Shown: piece after piece, positions 1 through 7,216 of the stretch | How the letters are laid out: each line of letters begins with the position of its first letter | Numbering within the stretch: the first letter of the stretch is position 1 | Origin: Calditerrivibrio sp. | Lineage (GTDB): Bacteria > Chrysiogenota > Deferribacteres > Deferribacterales > Calditerrivibrionaceae | NCBI GenBank assembly: GCA_020217115.1 | Contig: JAIWOA010000042.1 | Coordinates: forward strand, 1 to 10,000 | Direction of reading: 5' to 3' | Length of the DNA stretch: 10,000 nt | The notes under the pieces: model-generated | Databases searched by the model: none | Seen by the model: only the letters and a program-made list of their open reading frames with translations | Told to the model about the DNA's origin: nothing | Position numbers and translations under genes: made by a program

Positions 1-41
1 AAATGGCTGGGATGAAACTGAAGGATTAATTTAATATATGT

Positions 42-47
42 AAGGAG
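42..47 (+). promoter_or_regulatory. Ribosome binding site of argJ
   Basis: AAGGAG lies 6 nt before the ATG at 54 and fixes the argJ start. No convincing promoter is visible in the 53 bases ahead of the gene, so argJ may be transcribed from further upstream. Confidence 0.8.
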
Positions 48-53
48 TAACTT

Positions 54-1265
54 ATGATAAAAATAGTTGAAGATGGAGGGGTGTGTACCCCACTTGGTTT
101 CTCTTCTGGAGCAGTTTCTGCAGATATAAAGGGTAATAAATCTGGGAAGTTAGACCTTGGGATATTATTGTCTGAAGTCCCCTGTGAGGTTGCTTCAACA
201 TTTACAAAGAATAGAATGAAGGCAGCTCCTGTAATAGCAGCTGAAAAACAGATGCATGATGGAGGGGAATTTTTTGGGGTTTTGGTAAATAGTGGCAATG
301 CAAATGCCTGTACAGGTAAGCAAGGTATAGATGATTACTTTAAAATTACATCCAGTTTTGCGCATAAACTTGGTTTGAAAAAAAAATCATTATTTATGTC
401 ATCTACAGGTGTAATTGGTGTTAGATTACCTGTGGATAAAATTTTGTCAAAGGCTGATGATCTTCTGGATTCTATAGATGATGATGACATACTTTTTTCA
501 AAAGCTATAATGACAACTGATACAAAACCTAAAAGAATAGCAGTTCTGGTGGAAACTGATAATGGCATTTATGTGGTGGGTGGCACTGCAAAAGGGGCAG
601 GTATGATTGCCCCATCTATGGCTACGATGCTTGCATTTATAACTACCGATGCGATGGTAGAAGGTAGTATTTTACAAAAAGTTCTTAATAATGCAGTAGA
701 AAGTAGCTTTAATTCCATAACAGTGGATGGGGATATGAGTACCAATGATACATGCTTTATCTTTGCAAATGGCTTGAGTGGTATAAAGATAGCAAAACCG
801 GAAGAGATAGAAAAATTTCAGACAGCTGTTAAATTCGTTTGCGATCATCTCGCAAAGGAGATAGTTATGGATGGTGAGGGTGCAACAAAACTTGTTCATA
901 TACAGATAGACAATGCAAAATCCTATGAAGATGCTAAAAACTGTGCCTTTAAGATAGCCAACTCACCCCTTGTAAAAACGATGTTTTTTGGTTCTGATCC
1001 AAATTGGGGAAGGCTCATGGCATCCATAGGTGCATCACTTATAGATATAGATCCAGAAACTGTAGATATCTATTTCAACGATATAAAATATGTGGAAAAT
1101 TCTGTTTTGATAGATCCCTCCCTTGAAAAAGATATACATGAAATAATGCTTGGAAGGGAATATTTGATAAGAATAGATCTCAAAGTGGGGAATCATTCCT
1201 GCAGGGTTATGACATCTGATTTTAGCTATGATTATATAAAAATTAATGCAGATTATAGAAGCTAA
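54..1265 (+). CDS. argJ: Bifunctional glutamate N-acetyltransferase / amino-acid N-acetyltransferase (ornithine acetyltransferase)
   Basis: ArgJ moves the acetyl group from N-acetylornithine to glutamate, which regenerates N-acetylglutamate in the cyclic arginine pathway; bifunctional members also use acetyl-CoA. The 403-residue product is full length and carries the family landmarks in order: FTKNRMKAAPV near residue 50, NSGNANACTG near 80, a TTDTKPK block near 155, the self-cleavage region GAGMIAPSMATML, DGDMSTNDT near 225, DGEGATK near 275, FGSDPNWGR near 312, and a C-terminal INADYR. By family knowledge, the precursor cuts itself between Ala190 and Thr191, and Thr191 becomes the N-terminal nucleophile of the beta chain. 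The enzyme is cytoplasmic. The stop overlaps the next start by one base (TAATG), so argJ appears to lead the following transport genes. Whether it is mono- or bifunctional cannot be read from sequence alone. Confidence 0.97.
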   Translation: MIKIVEDGGVCTPLGFSSGAVSADIKGNKSGKLDLGILLSEVPCEVASTFTKNRMKAAPVIAAEKQMHDGGEFFGVLVNSGNANACTGKQGIDDYFKITSSFAHKLGLKKKSLFMSSTGVIGVRLPVDKILSKADDLLDSIDDDDILFSKAIMTTDTKPKRIAVLVETDNGIYVVGGTAKGAGMIAPSMATMLAFITTDAMVEGSILQKVLNNAVESSFNSITVDGDMSTNDTCFIFANGLSGIKIAKPEEIEKFQTAVKFVCDHLAKEIVMDGEGATKLVHIQIDNAKSYEDAKNCAFKIANSPLVKTMFFGSDPNWGRLMASIGASLIDIDPETVDIYFNDIKYVENSVLIDPSLEKDIHEIMLGREYLIRIDLKVGNHSCRVMTSDFSYDYIKINADYRS

Positions 1266-2044
1266 TGACAGATTTTGTTTATAACTTAGGGAAATCGTTT
1301 TTAGATTTTTTTAGATTTTTAAAAGGGTATATATATTTTTCTCTTATCATAATATCGCAGTTTTTATTTTTTAGATTGTTTAATCCAGCAGTATTTTTGG
1401 TTACTTTGAGGCAGATTTATTTTACTGGCGTTCAAATTATTAGAGTTGTTATTATTGTTTCATTCTTTCTTGGGCTTGGACTTGTAGGTTTTTTAGGGAA
1501 ATTTCTTTTTAATATAGGAGCTGCTGATCATATAGGTAAAATACTTATTCTTACAATTGTACGTGAATTTGCTCCCCTTGTTACAGCGATACTTTTATCT
1601 TTTAGAACGTCTACTGCTATTAGTGCAGAGATATCGATGATGAAATTTGGTAATGAAATTAATACTTTAAGGTCTTTGGGGATAAATGAATATAATTATC
1701 TTTATATTCCGAGGGTTTTTGCCGGGATTGTATGTAGTTTTTCTCTGGCGGTATTCTTCACTATTGTATCCGTAATGGTAGGTTACTTCTTGCTGAGTTT
1801 TAAGCTTCATATGACCTTTGATTACATGATTATGATGATCTTTAATGAGCTTGATATAAATGATATAATATGTTTTATATATAAAACTGTATTGTTTGGA
1901 TTTGTGCTTATCACTATCCCAATTTATACATCTGCAACATCCGTTGGAAAATATTCAACAGATGTTCCCATAGCGCTATCAAAGGGTATGATGAGACTTT
2001 TTTATGGCCTTATTATTGTAGAAATTACAGGGGCAATGATATGA
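1265..2044 (+). CDS. mlaE: MlaE-family ABC transporter permease (lipid transport)
   Basis: This is the membrane permease of an Mla/MCE lipid transporter, which moves phospholipid or related lipid between the inner membrane and the periplasmic MCE protein. The 259 residues match the usual family length. Hydrophobic segments lie near residues 22-39, 58-82, 92-113, 150-178, 200-222 and 243-259. The conserved core is clear: IVREFAPLVTA at 98-108, SAEISMMKFGNEI at 120-132, then LRSLGI and YLYIPRVFAG up to 154. The 120-150 stretch is where family members contact the ATPase subunit. There is no strong Shine-Dalgarno sequence; the ATG shares a base with the argJ stop, which suggests coupled translation. 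The gene ends in an ATGA overlap with the next one. The transported substrate and direction are not shown by the sequence. Confidence 0.93.
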   Translation: MTDFVYNLGKSFLDFFRFLKGYIYFSLIIISQFLFFRLFNPAVFLVTLRQIYFTGVQIIRVVIIVSFFLGLGLVGFLGKFLFNIGAADHIGKILILTIVREFAPLVTAILLSFRTSTAISAEISMMKFGNEINTLRSLGINEYNYLYIPRVFAGIVCSFSLAVFFTIVSVMVGYFLLSFKLHMTFDYMIMMIFNELDINDIICFIYKTVLFGFVLITIPIYTSATSVGKYSTDVPIALSKGMMRLFYGLIIVEITGAMI

Positions 2045-2553
2045 AAAGTCTTGTATTGGTAAAAAATAAAGAGGAAGAAACTGTCATTGTTAATAAACTT
2101 ATTACCTACAATGAGGAAAATTTAAATATTTTTATTATTGCTGAGCAACTCCCCTTAATTTCTAACCTATCTGTTATAGAAAATATGATATTACCAGCAT
2201 CTTATCATAGGCATAAGAAGATAGTAGAATATATTGATATAGCTCATAGATATCTTAGTGAATATGGACTTGAGAATAGGATTTATGCAAGGAAGGGTGA
2301 TCTTAATAGTTATGAAATATTTTTGATCAAATATATCTCAAGCAAGATTTCAGAGGTTGATAATATTGCTTTTATTTCACCGTTAAATTCTGTTGATGTT
2401 ATGTATCATGGAAATCTGTACGATTTTTTTAAAAATTGTAATGAAAATTATTTAATATTAGATTATAATGAGTCATATAATAAATACAAAAACATAAATG
2501 GTCTATTAAAAATGGAGTTTGATGAATGGCTGATCCAAGGTTTAAAGGTATAG
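2041..2553 (+). CDS. Reduced, probably catalytically dead MlaF-like ABC ATPase subunit
   Basis: The gene stands where the MlaF ATPase normally lies, between MlaE and MlaD, but encodes only 170 residues against about 250-270 for the family. Recognisable is the stretch AEQLPLISNLSVIENMILP at 34-52, which resembles the Q-loop and following segment (Q36, then an LSVIEN block). The N-terminal part has no GxxxxGK[ST] Walker A loop. The signature motif position reads GDLNSYE (86-92) instead of LSGGQ, and the Walker B position reads IAFISPLNSVD (109-119) with no DE pair. No H-switch histidine is apparent. The frame is open from a 4-nt ATGA overlap with mlaE to a 28-nt overlap with mlaD, and AGGGG sits 7 nt before the start, so the gene looks maintained rather than a fresh pseudogene. 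The MlaF relationship is inferred from position and weak motif alignment. It may be structural or regulatory, with a working ATPase encoded elsewhere. Confidence 0.7.
   Translation: MKSLVLVKNKEEETVIVNKLITYNEENLNIFIIAEQLPLISNLSVIENMILPASYHRHKKIVEYIDIAHRYLSEYGLENRIYARKGDLNSYEIFLIKYISSKISEVDNIAFISPLNSVDVMYHGNLYDFFKNCNENYLILDYNESYNKYKNINGLLKMEFDEWLIQGLKV
2514..2517 (+). promoter_or_regulatory. Ribosome binding site of mlaD inside the preceding gene
   Basis: GGAG lies 8 nt before the ATG at 2526 and within the 3' end of the ATPase-like gene. It supports the 28-nt gene overlap and selects the ATG at 2526 over the out-of-frame ATG at 2522. Confidence 0.6.
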
Positions 2554-3524
2554 AAATAAAGGTGGGTATTTTTATACTCTTTGCGATATTGTCTGTCCTT
2601 GTAGTTTTAGGATTAGTGGCTATTAATAAGAATATTTTAACCACTAAAGTTAGATTGATAATATATTCTAATGATGGGGATGGTTTATCAAATGGTATGC
2701 CTGTTATTTTTTCAGGTTTTCAGATAGGAAGAATTCAGGATTTAAATCTTGAAGATGATGGAAGAGTTAAGATGGTTGTAAAAATTCCTGATGATTATGT
2801 AAAATGGATAAAGAAGGATTCTGAATGTAAGCTTGAGTCTAAAAATCTTCTTGGTGCATCGAGTATAACATTTTCTGGTGGTAAGGATAGGGTTGTTAAA
2901 GATGATGATAAATTTTTTCTTGTTAGGAGTCGTGGGTTGGAAGAGCTTATAGAAAAGGCTAAGCCAGTAATTGAAGATGCAAAGGTTATTGTTGCAAATG
3001 TCCGTTCTATCACTGATGACTTAAAGGATAAGAATGGAGATCTGGCAAAGCTGATGAGAGGGCTTGGAAATGTCGGGGATGATCTTACTCTAAAGAGAGG
3101 AACTCTTGGAAAGCTAATAAGAACTGAAGAGCTTAATAATAAAATAGAAAAGATTACTGATAATGTTGTGATTTTACAGAAAAATCTGAATGAAATTTCT
3201 ACTAAGGTTTCTAATATTATGGACAAAGTTGGTGAAAGAGTTGATGGCACAGAGGAGACCTTAAAAGAGGTTAATTCCCTTATGAAAAAATCAAATGAAC
3301 TTATTATCGATGTTAATAAGAGAGTAAAAGAGATTGAGCCTATTTTGAAAAATACTGAAAATATAAGTAAAAATATAGCAGAAACTTCAGATAACCTTTC
3401 CCAAATAAAGAAAGAAGCAGACGAAATACTTAATTCTACCAACAGGCTTCTCATCAATCTTGAACAAAGGTGGCCGTTTAGTAGTGGTAGTAATAAATCT
3501 GAAGGGAGTTTGAAAATCCCATGA
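2526..3524 (+). CDS. mlaD: MlaD-family MCE-domain lipid-binding protein with long coiled-coil tail
   Basis: This is the periplasmic substrate-binding MCE subunit of the transporter. It has a short cytoplasmic N-terminus (EIKVGIF at 10-16 is a typical family opening), one membrane anchor at about 12-34, and an MCE domain at about 41-117 containing GDGLSNGMPVIFSGFQIGRI (51-70) and NLLGASSITF (107-116). A charged helical region at about 140-312 is rich in heptad-like hydrophobic spacing, and the protein ends with the family-like motif RWPF (315-318). MCE proteins of this type assemble as hexamers, and the tail could form a helical needle crossing much of the periplasm, as described for PqiB; that geometry is inference. 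The total of 332 residues is normal for tailed MlaD proteins outside Enterobacteria. The stop overlaps the next start as ATGA, so the lipoprotein gene is probably coupled to it. Confidence 0.93.
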   Translation: MADPRFKGIEIKVGIFILFAILSVLVVLGLVAINKNILTTKVRLIIYSNDGDGLSNGMPVIFSGFQIGRIQDLNLEDDGRVKMVVKIPDDYVKWIKKDSECKLESKNLLGASSITFSGGKDRVVKDDDKFFLVRSRGLEELIEKAKPVIEDAKVIVANVRSITDDLKDKNGDLAKLMRGLGNVGDDLTLKRGTLGKLIRTEELNNKIEKITDNVVILQKNLNEISTKVSNIMDKVGERVDGTEETLKEVNSLMKKSNELIIDVNKRVKEIEPILKNTENISKNIAETSDNLSQIKKEADEILNSTNRLLINLEQRWPFSSGSNKSEGSLKIP

Positions 3525-4192
3525 TAAAAAGATTATTTTACTCAATAATAGTGATATTCTTGTTTGCTTGTTCATCTAAGAAGATGTCGGATGTCTATCT
3601 GCAGGGTGAGAGGTATTATGAAAATTACAAAAAGTACTACGCGAGTGGAGATTTTAAGATTGCTGAAACAAATTTCCTGAAGGCTGTGGATCTTTTTCAG
3701 AAATCTGACAATATTTGCAATCTTTCTTCTATGTATATTGGGAAATATATTATTGAAAAAGATAACAAATCAATGGATATTGCCAAGAGATATGCACTGT
3801 TGAATAACTGTAGAATCGAATTGAACATTATAGATTATTTCATGGCCACTTCTTATGTTTATGATATTTTACCTATTAGCTTAAAAATTCAATCGTCAGA
3901 ATTTAAATCAGCTGATGATCTAATTAAAAGACTATCCAGAAAAGATATAGATGATTTTTCTAAATCAAGAATTGGAAGATTTTTTAGTAATAAATTTATA
4001 GAAAAGGGGCTTTTAAAGGATGCCGATAAGTTGTTAGATTTTGTTATTGATCTGGACAGATTTAATGGCTGGACTTACAACTTAAGGGAAGATTTGTTGA
4101 TGAAAAAGTCTGTTTGTGATTCAATTGGCAGTGATTGCAGGTATATTGATGAAAGATTAAGCATCATAGATGCTAAGTTGAATAAAAAATAG
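3521..4192 (+). CDS. Small helical (TPR-like) lipoprotein of the Mla cluster
   Basis: The product has a signal peptide with a lipobox Leu14-Phe15-Ala16-Cys17, so lipid attachment at Cys17 is expected. Ser18 at the +2 position favours the outer membrane by the E. coli Lol rule, which may not apply strictly here. The mature part of about 207 residues is alpha-helical. Residues 28-62 (a GERYYENYKKYYASGDF stretch, then AETNFLKAVDLF) resemble one tetratricopeptide repeat. Four further cysteines (66, 97, 199, 206) could form disulfides. The ATG overlaps the mlaD stop, and AAGGGAG lies 12 nt upstream. I do not recognise the family. It resembles neither soluble MlaC nor the usual PqiC-type auxiliary lipoprotein, but its place in the cluster suggests it is the outer-membrane or periplasmic partner of the MCE complex. 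That role is inference. Confidence 0.75.
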   Translation: MIKRLFYSIIVIFLFACSSKKMSDVYLQGERYYENYKKYYASGDFKIAETNFLKAVDLFQKSDNICNLSSMYIGKYIIEKDNKSMDIAKRYALLNNCRIELNIIDYFMATSYVYDILPISLKIQSSEFKSADDLIKRLSRKDIDDFSKSRIGRFFSNKFIEKGLLKDADKLLDFVIDLDRFNGWTYNLREDLLMKKSVCDSIGSDCRYIDERLSIIDAKLNKK

Positions 4193-4244
4193 GCATATCA
4201 TAAGTCGTTTTGATAACTTTCCCATGTTTAATGTATATATTTTT

Positions 4245-4260
4245 TGGCACATATATTGCT
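4245..4260 (+). promoter_or_regulatory. Sigma-54 (RpoN) promoter of glnB-glnA
   Basis: TGGCAC, five bases, then TTGCT exactly matches the -24/-12 consensus. The invariant GG (4246-4247) and GC (4258-4259) are ten bases apart. The expected transcription start is near 4271, which gives a 5' leader of about 26 nt before the glnB start. It lies in the 101-nt gap between the lipoprotein gene and glnB, the place where nitrogen-regulated promoters occur in many bacteria. I could not see a clear NtrC-type palindrome in the short upstream region. Confidence 0.85.
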
Positions 4261-4272
4261 TGAAATAAATAA

Positions 4273-4635
<363 letters not shown>

Positions 4636-4676
4636 TAAACTGTTTTTTTTACATTACAAAAAGATTTGGAGGAAAG

Positions 4677-6089
4677 ATGACACCAAAAGAGGTTTTAAAG
4701 CTCATAGATGAGCAGAATGTTAAGTTTATTGATCTCAGATTTGTAGATTTTTTTGGTTTGTGGCAACATTGTTCATACCCTGTTAGTATGTTTGATGAGG
4801 ATACTTTTGAGGATGGGCTTGGATTTGATGGTTCAAGTATAAGGGGATGGCAGGCTATAAACAATAGTGATATGCTTATAATCCCGGATGCAGCTACTGC
4901 TAAACTTGATCTATTTGCACAAGTTCCAACCCTTATAATGCTTTGTAAGATAGTTGATCCAATCACTAAGGAACCATATTCAAGGGATCCAAGAAATATT
5001 GCTATGAAAGGTGTTAAGTATCTTAAAAGCACAGGTATTGCAGACACTATATTCTTTGGTCCTGAACCAGAATTTTTCATATTCGATGATGTAAGGTATG
5101 CATGTACACCAAACGAGAGCTTTTACTCCTTCGATTCTGTAGAGGGGGGCTGGAATACAGGTAGAGAAGAGATGCCAAATTTAGGCTACAAAATTAGGCA
5201 CAAGGAAGGCTATTTTCCTGTTCCTCCCCACGATTCATTAATGGATATAAGGTCTGAAATGGCATTGGCCCTGATGAAGTTTGGGATTGAGGTTGAGGCT
5301 CACCACCATGAAGTTGCTACAGCTGGTCAGGTTGAGATTGATATTAAGTTTGCACCATTGGTCGAACAAGCCGATAACCTTATGTTTTACAAGTATGCGA
5401 TTAAAAATGTAGCAAAATCTTTTAATAAAACAGTAACATTTATGCCAAAACCTATGTTTGGAGACAATGGAAGCGGTCTTCATTGCCATCAGTCTCTATG
5501 GAAAGATGGCAAGCCACTCTTTGCTGGAGATGACTATGCTGGACTCAGTGAGATGGCACTTTACTATATAGGTGGAATAATAAAACATGCAAAATCTCTT
5601 GCTGCTTTTACTAATCCTATAACTAACTCCTATAAAAGGTTAGTGCCTGGTTATGAAGCACCTGTAAACCTTGCATATTCTTCAAGAAATAGGAGTGCGT
5701 CAATAAGGATACCTATGTATTCTGCATCCCCAAAATCTAAGAGAATTGAAGTAAGATTCCCTGATCCTTCTTGCAACCCATATCTTGCATTTACTGCAAT
5801 GATGATGGCTGGCCTTGATGGTATCGAGAATAAGATCGATCCAGGTGAGCCAATGGACAAAAATCTCTATGATCTGGACCCTATAGAGCTATCTAATATC
5901 CCTAAAATGCCGGGATCTCTTGAAGAAGCCCTTGATGCCCTTGAAAAAGACCATGAGTTTCTTTTAAAAGGTGATGTATTTACTGAGGATGTTATATCTA
6001 CCTGGATATCTTATAAAAGACAAAACGAGGTAGCTGCGGTAAACATGAAACCACATCCAATGGAGTTTATGTTGTATTTTGACTGTTAG
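4677..6089 (+). CDS. glnA: Glutamine synthetase, type I-beta
   Basis: This enzyme makes glutamine from glutamate, ammonia and ATP as a cytoplasmic dodecamer and is the main entry point for ammonia. The 470-residue length fits the GSI-beta class. The landmarks are present: [10 protein letters not shown] near residue 50, [12 protein letters not shown] near 125-136, [16 protein letters not shown] near 207-222, [16 protein letters not shown] near 260-275, [18 protein letters not shown] near 312-329 and [17 protein letters not shown] near 361-377. Tyr398 in KNLYDL matches the adenylylation site (Tyr397 of the E. coli enzyme), so control by a GlnE adenylyltransferase and PII is expected; no glnE is in this window. 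GGAGG at 4668-4672 gives a good ribosome binding site. The gene follows glnB without an obvious promoter of its own and ends at a strong terminator hairpin. Confidence 0.98.
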   Translation: MTPKEVLKLIDEQNVKFIDLRFVDFFGLWQHCSYPVSMFDEDTFEDGLGFDGSSIRGWQAINNSDMLIIPDAATAKLDLFAQVPTLIMLCKIVDPITKEPYSRDPRNIAMKGVKYLKSTGIADTIFFGPEPEFFIFDDVRYACTPNESFYSFDSVEGGWNTGREEMPNLGYKIRHKEGYFPVPPHDSLMDIRSEMALALMKFGIEVEAHHHEVATAGQVEIDIKFAPLVEQADNLMFYKYAIKNVAKSFNKTVTFMPKPMFGDNGSGLHCHQSLWKDGKPLFAGDDYAGLSEMALYYIGGIIKHAKSLAAFTNPITNSYKRLVPGYEAPVNLAYSSRNRSASIRIPMYSASPKSKRIEVRFPDPSCNPYLAFTAMMMAGLDGIENKIDPGEPMDKNLYDLDPIELSNIPKMPGSLEEALDALEKDHEFLLKGDVFTEDVISTWISYKRQNEVAAVNMKPHPMEFMLYFDC

Positions 6090-6102
6090 TTTTGTTTCTT
6101 CA

Positions 6103-6147
6103 AACTCCCCTTCTAAATTTTATTGGAGGGGAGTTAATCAATTTTTT
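6103..6147 (+). terminator. Rho-independent terminator after glnA
   Basis: AACTCCCC (6103-6110) pairs perfectly with GGGGAGTT (6128-6135). Three more inner pairs, one of them a G-T wobble, extend the stem to 11 bp around an 11-nt loop. A run of six T (6142-6147) follows six bases after the stem, slightly further than ideal. It begins 13 nt after the glnA stop. The opposite strand lacks a good T run, so it looks one-directional. Confidence 0.75.
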
Positions 6148-6149
6148 AA

Positions 6150-6177
6150 TTGACTTTACAATATACTTTATTAAAAT
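6150..6177 (+). promoter_or_regulatory. Candidate sigma-70-type promoter of aguA
   Basis: TTGACT (6150-6155), a 16-bp spacer, and TAAAAT (6172-6177) sit just after the glnA terminator. Transcription would begin near 6184, one base before the aguA ATG at 6185, so the transcript may have almost no leader. A competing -10, TATACT at 6162-6167, would place the start about ten bases earlier. The region is very AT-rich, so chance matches are possible. Confidence 0.45.
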
Positions 6178-6184
6178 AGTTTCA

Positions 6185-7216
6185 ATGAAAAGTGAAAGAT
6201 TTTTCCCTGCGGAATGGTATGAACAATCCTGTGTGCAACTTACCTGGCCTCATGTCAATACTGACTGGTCTGGTTATCTAATTGATGCTGATGACTGTTT
6301 TTTAGATATAGCTAGGCATATTTCCGAGAGGGAAAAGTTGATTATTGTATGCAGTGAGATTGATAGGGTAAAGGTTTTAACAAAAAGTCTCAATACAAGA
6401 AACATCATTTACCTTAATATCCCCAATAACGATACATGGGCAAGGGACCATGGAGGTATTACTGTTTTTGAAAATGGTTACCCTGTTATTATGAATTTTC
6501 AATTCAACGGTTGGGGGTTGAAGTTTCCATCAAATCTTGACAATCAGATAACCAGAAAAATTTTTGAGAGATCTATCTTTGGTAAAAATGTAAAATTGGA
6601 AAATCATCTCGACTTTGTTCTGGAAGGTGGCAGCATAGAGTCTGATGGCAGAGGTGTCCTCCTTACAACCTCTAATTGTCTTTTATCTGAAAACAGAAAT
6701 GAGATGTTTGGTAAAGAGATTATAGAGGAGAGATTAAAAAATTACTTTAATGTTAGAAAGATATTGTGGTTGGAGCATGGTTTTCTGGAGGGTGATGACA
6801 CAGACAGTCATATAGACACGCTTGCGAGATTTTGTGATGAGAAAACTATCTGTTACGTAAAATGTGACGATGAAGATGATATACATTATAATGCACTGAA
6901 AAGTATGGAGGAACAACTTTTAGAATTTACCGATCTAAATAGTAGAAAATACGATACTGTTCCTTTACCTATGGCTGAGCCTATGTATCATGAGGATGAG
7001 CGATTGCCAGCAACCTATGCTAATTTCTTGATTATAAATGACGCAGTGTTAGTTCCTGTTTATGGTTCTAAAAAGGATAGTGAGGCAATTGATATTTTAA
7101 AAAATATTTTTAAGGGAAGGGATATAATTCCTATAGATTGTTCTGTTCTTGTTAGACAGCATGGTTCGCTCCATTGTGTAACAATGCAGTATCCAAAGGG
7201 GGTTCTTGATGAGTAA
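6185..7216 (+). CDS. aguA: Agmatine deiminase (agmatine iminohydrolase)
   Basis: AguA hydrolyses agmatine to N-carbamoylputrescine and ammonia, the middle step from arginine to putrescine. From ATG 6185 the product is 343 residues, normal for this guanidino-modifying family. It starts with FPAEWYEQSCVQLTWPH (7-23), the family's opening block. Active-site positions are visible: ARDHG with Asp88, EGGS with Glu148, DDTDSHID with His209 and Asp211, and GSLHCVTMQ with nucleophile Cys331. A TTG at 6092 could extend the frame by 31 residues, but that stretch translates the terminator hairpin and AT-rich spacer and has no family counterpart, so I reject it. No Shine-Dalgarno sequence precedes 6185, which fits a leaderless or near-leaderless message. 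The gene overlaps aguB by 8 nt. Arginine decarboxylase, needed to supply agmatine, is not in the window. Confidence 0.93.
   Translation: MKSERFFPAEWYEQSCVQLTWPHVNTDWSGYLIDADDCFLDIARHISEREKLIIVCSEIDRVKVLTKSLNTRNIIYLNIPNNDTWARDHGGITVFENGYPVIMNFQFNGWGLKFPSNLDNQITRKIFERSIFGKNVKLENHLDFVLEGGSIESDGRGVLLTTSNCLLSENRNEMFGKEIIEERLKNYFNVRKILWLEHGFLEGDDTDSHIDTLARFCDEKTICYVKCDDEDDIHYNALKSMEEQLLEFTDLNSRKYDTVPLPMAEPMYHEDERLPATYANFLIINDAVLVPVYGSKKDSEAIDILKNIFKGRDIIPIDCSVLVRQHGSLHCVTMQYPKGVLDE
7195..7202 (+). promoter_or_regulatory. Ribosome binding site that decides the aguB start
   Basis: AAAGGGGG lies 6 nt before ATG 7209 and 3 nt before the in-frame TTG 7206. The spacing and codon choice favour the ATG. 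It is inside the end of aguA and is the same octamer as the glnB site. Confidence 0.65.

Noticed and set aside
2..34. A short open frame ending NGWDETEGLI and a stop at 32-34, possibly the C-terminus of an upstream gene.
   Set aside because: Only ten codons are visible, another frame is also briefly open, and no family motif can be recognised.
1297..1320. Repeated TTTTTAGAT units near the start of mlaE.
   Set aside because: They encode Phe/Leu/Arg/Asp residues of a hydrophobic N-terminus in an AT-rich genome; short and explained by coding.
2795..3457. 220-codon open frame on the - strand opposite mlaD.
   Set aside because: It is a shadow of the well-supported mlaD gene; the Ser/Phe/Leu-rich translation mirrors Lys/Glu-rich coiled-coil codons and has no motif.
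4126..4138. Second sigma-54-like site, TGGCA then TTGCA.
   Set aside because: GG and GC are only 8 bases apart instead of 10, and the site lies within the lipoprotein coding sequence.
4196..4215. Inverted repeat TATCA/TGATA after the lipoprotein gene as a terminator for the Mla cluster.
   Set aside because: The stem is only 5 bp, has a single G-C pair, and lacks an adjacent T run.
6092..6184. TTG-initiated 31-residue N-terminal extension of agmatine deiminase.
   Set aside because: It translates the terminator stem and AT-rich spacer, looks spuriously hydrophobic, and has no counterpart in the family, whose conserved block begins right after ATG 6185.
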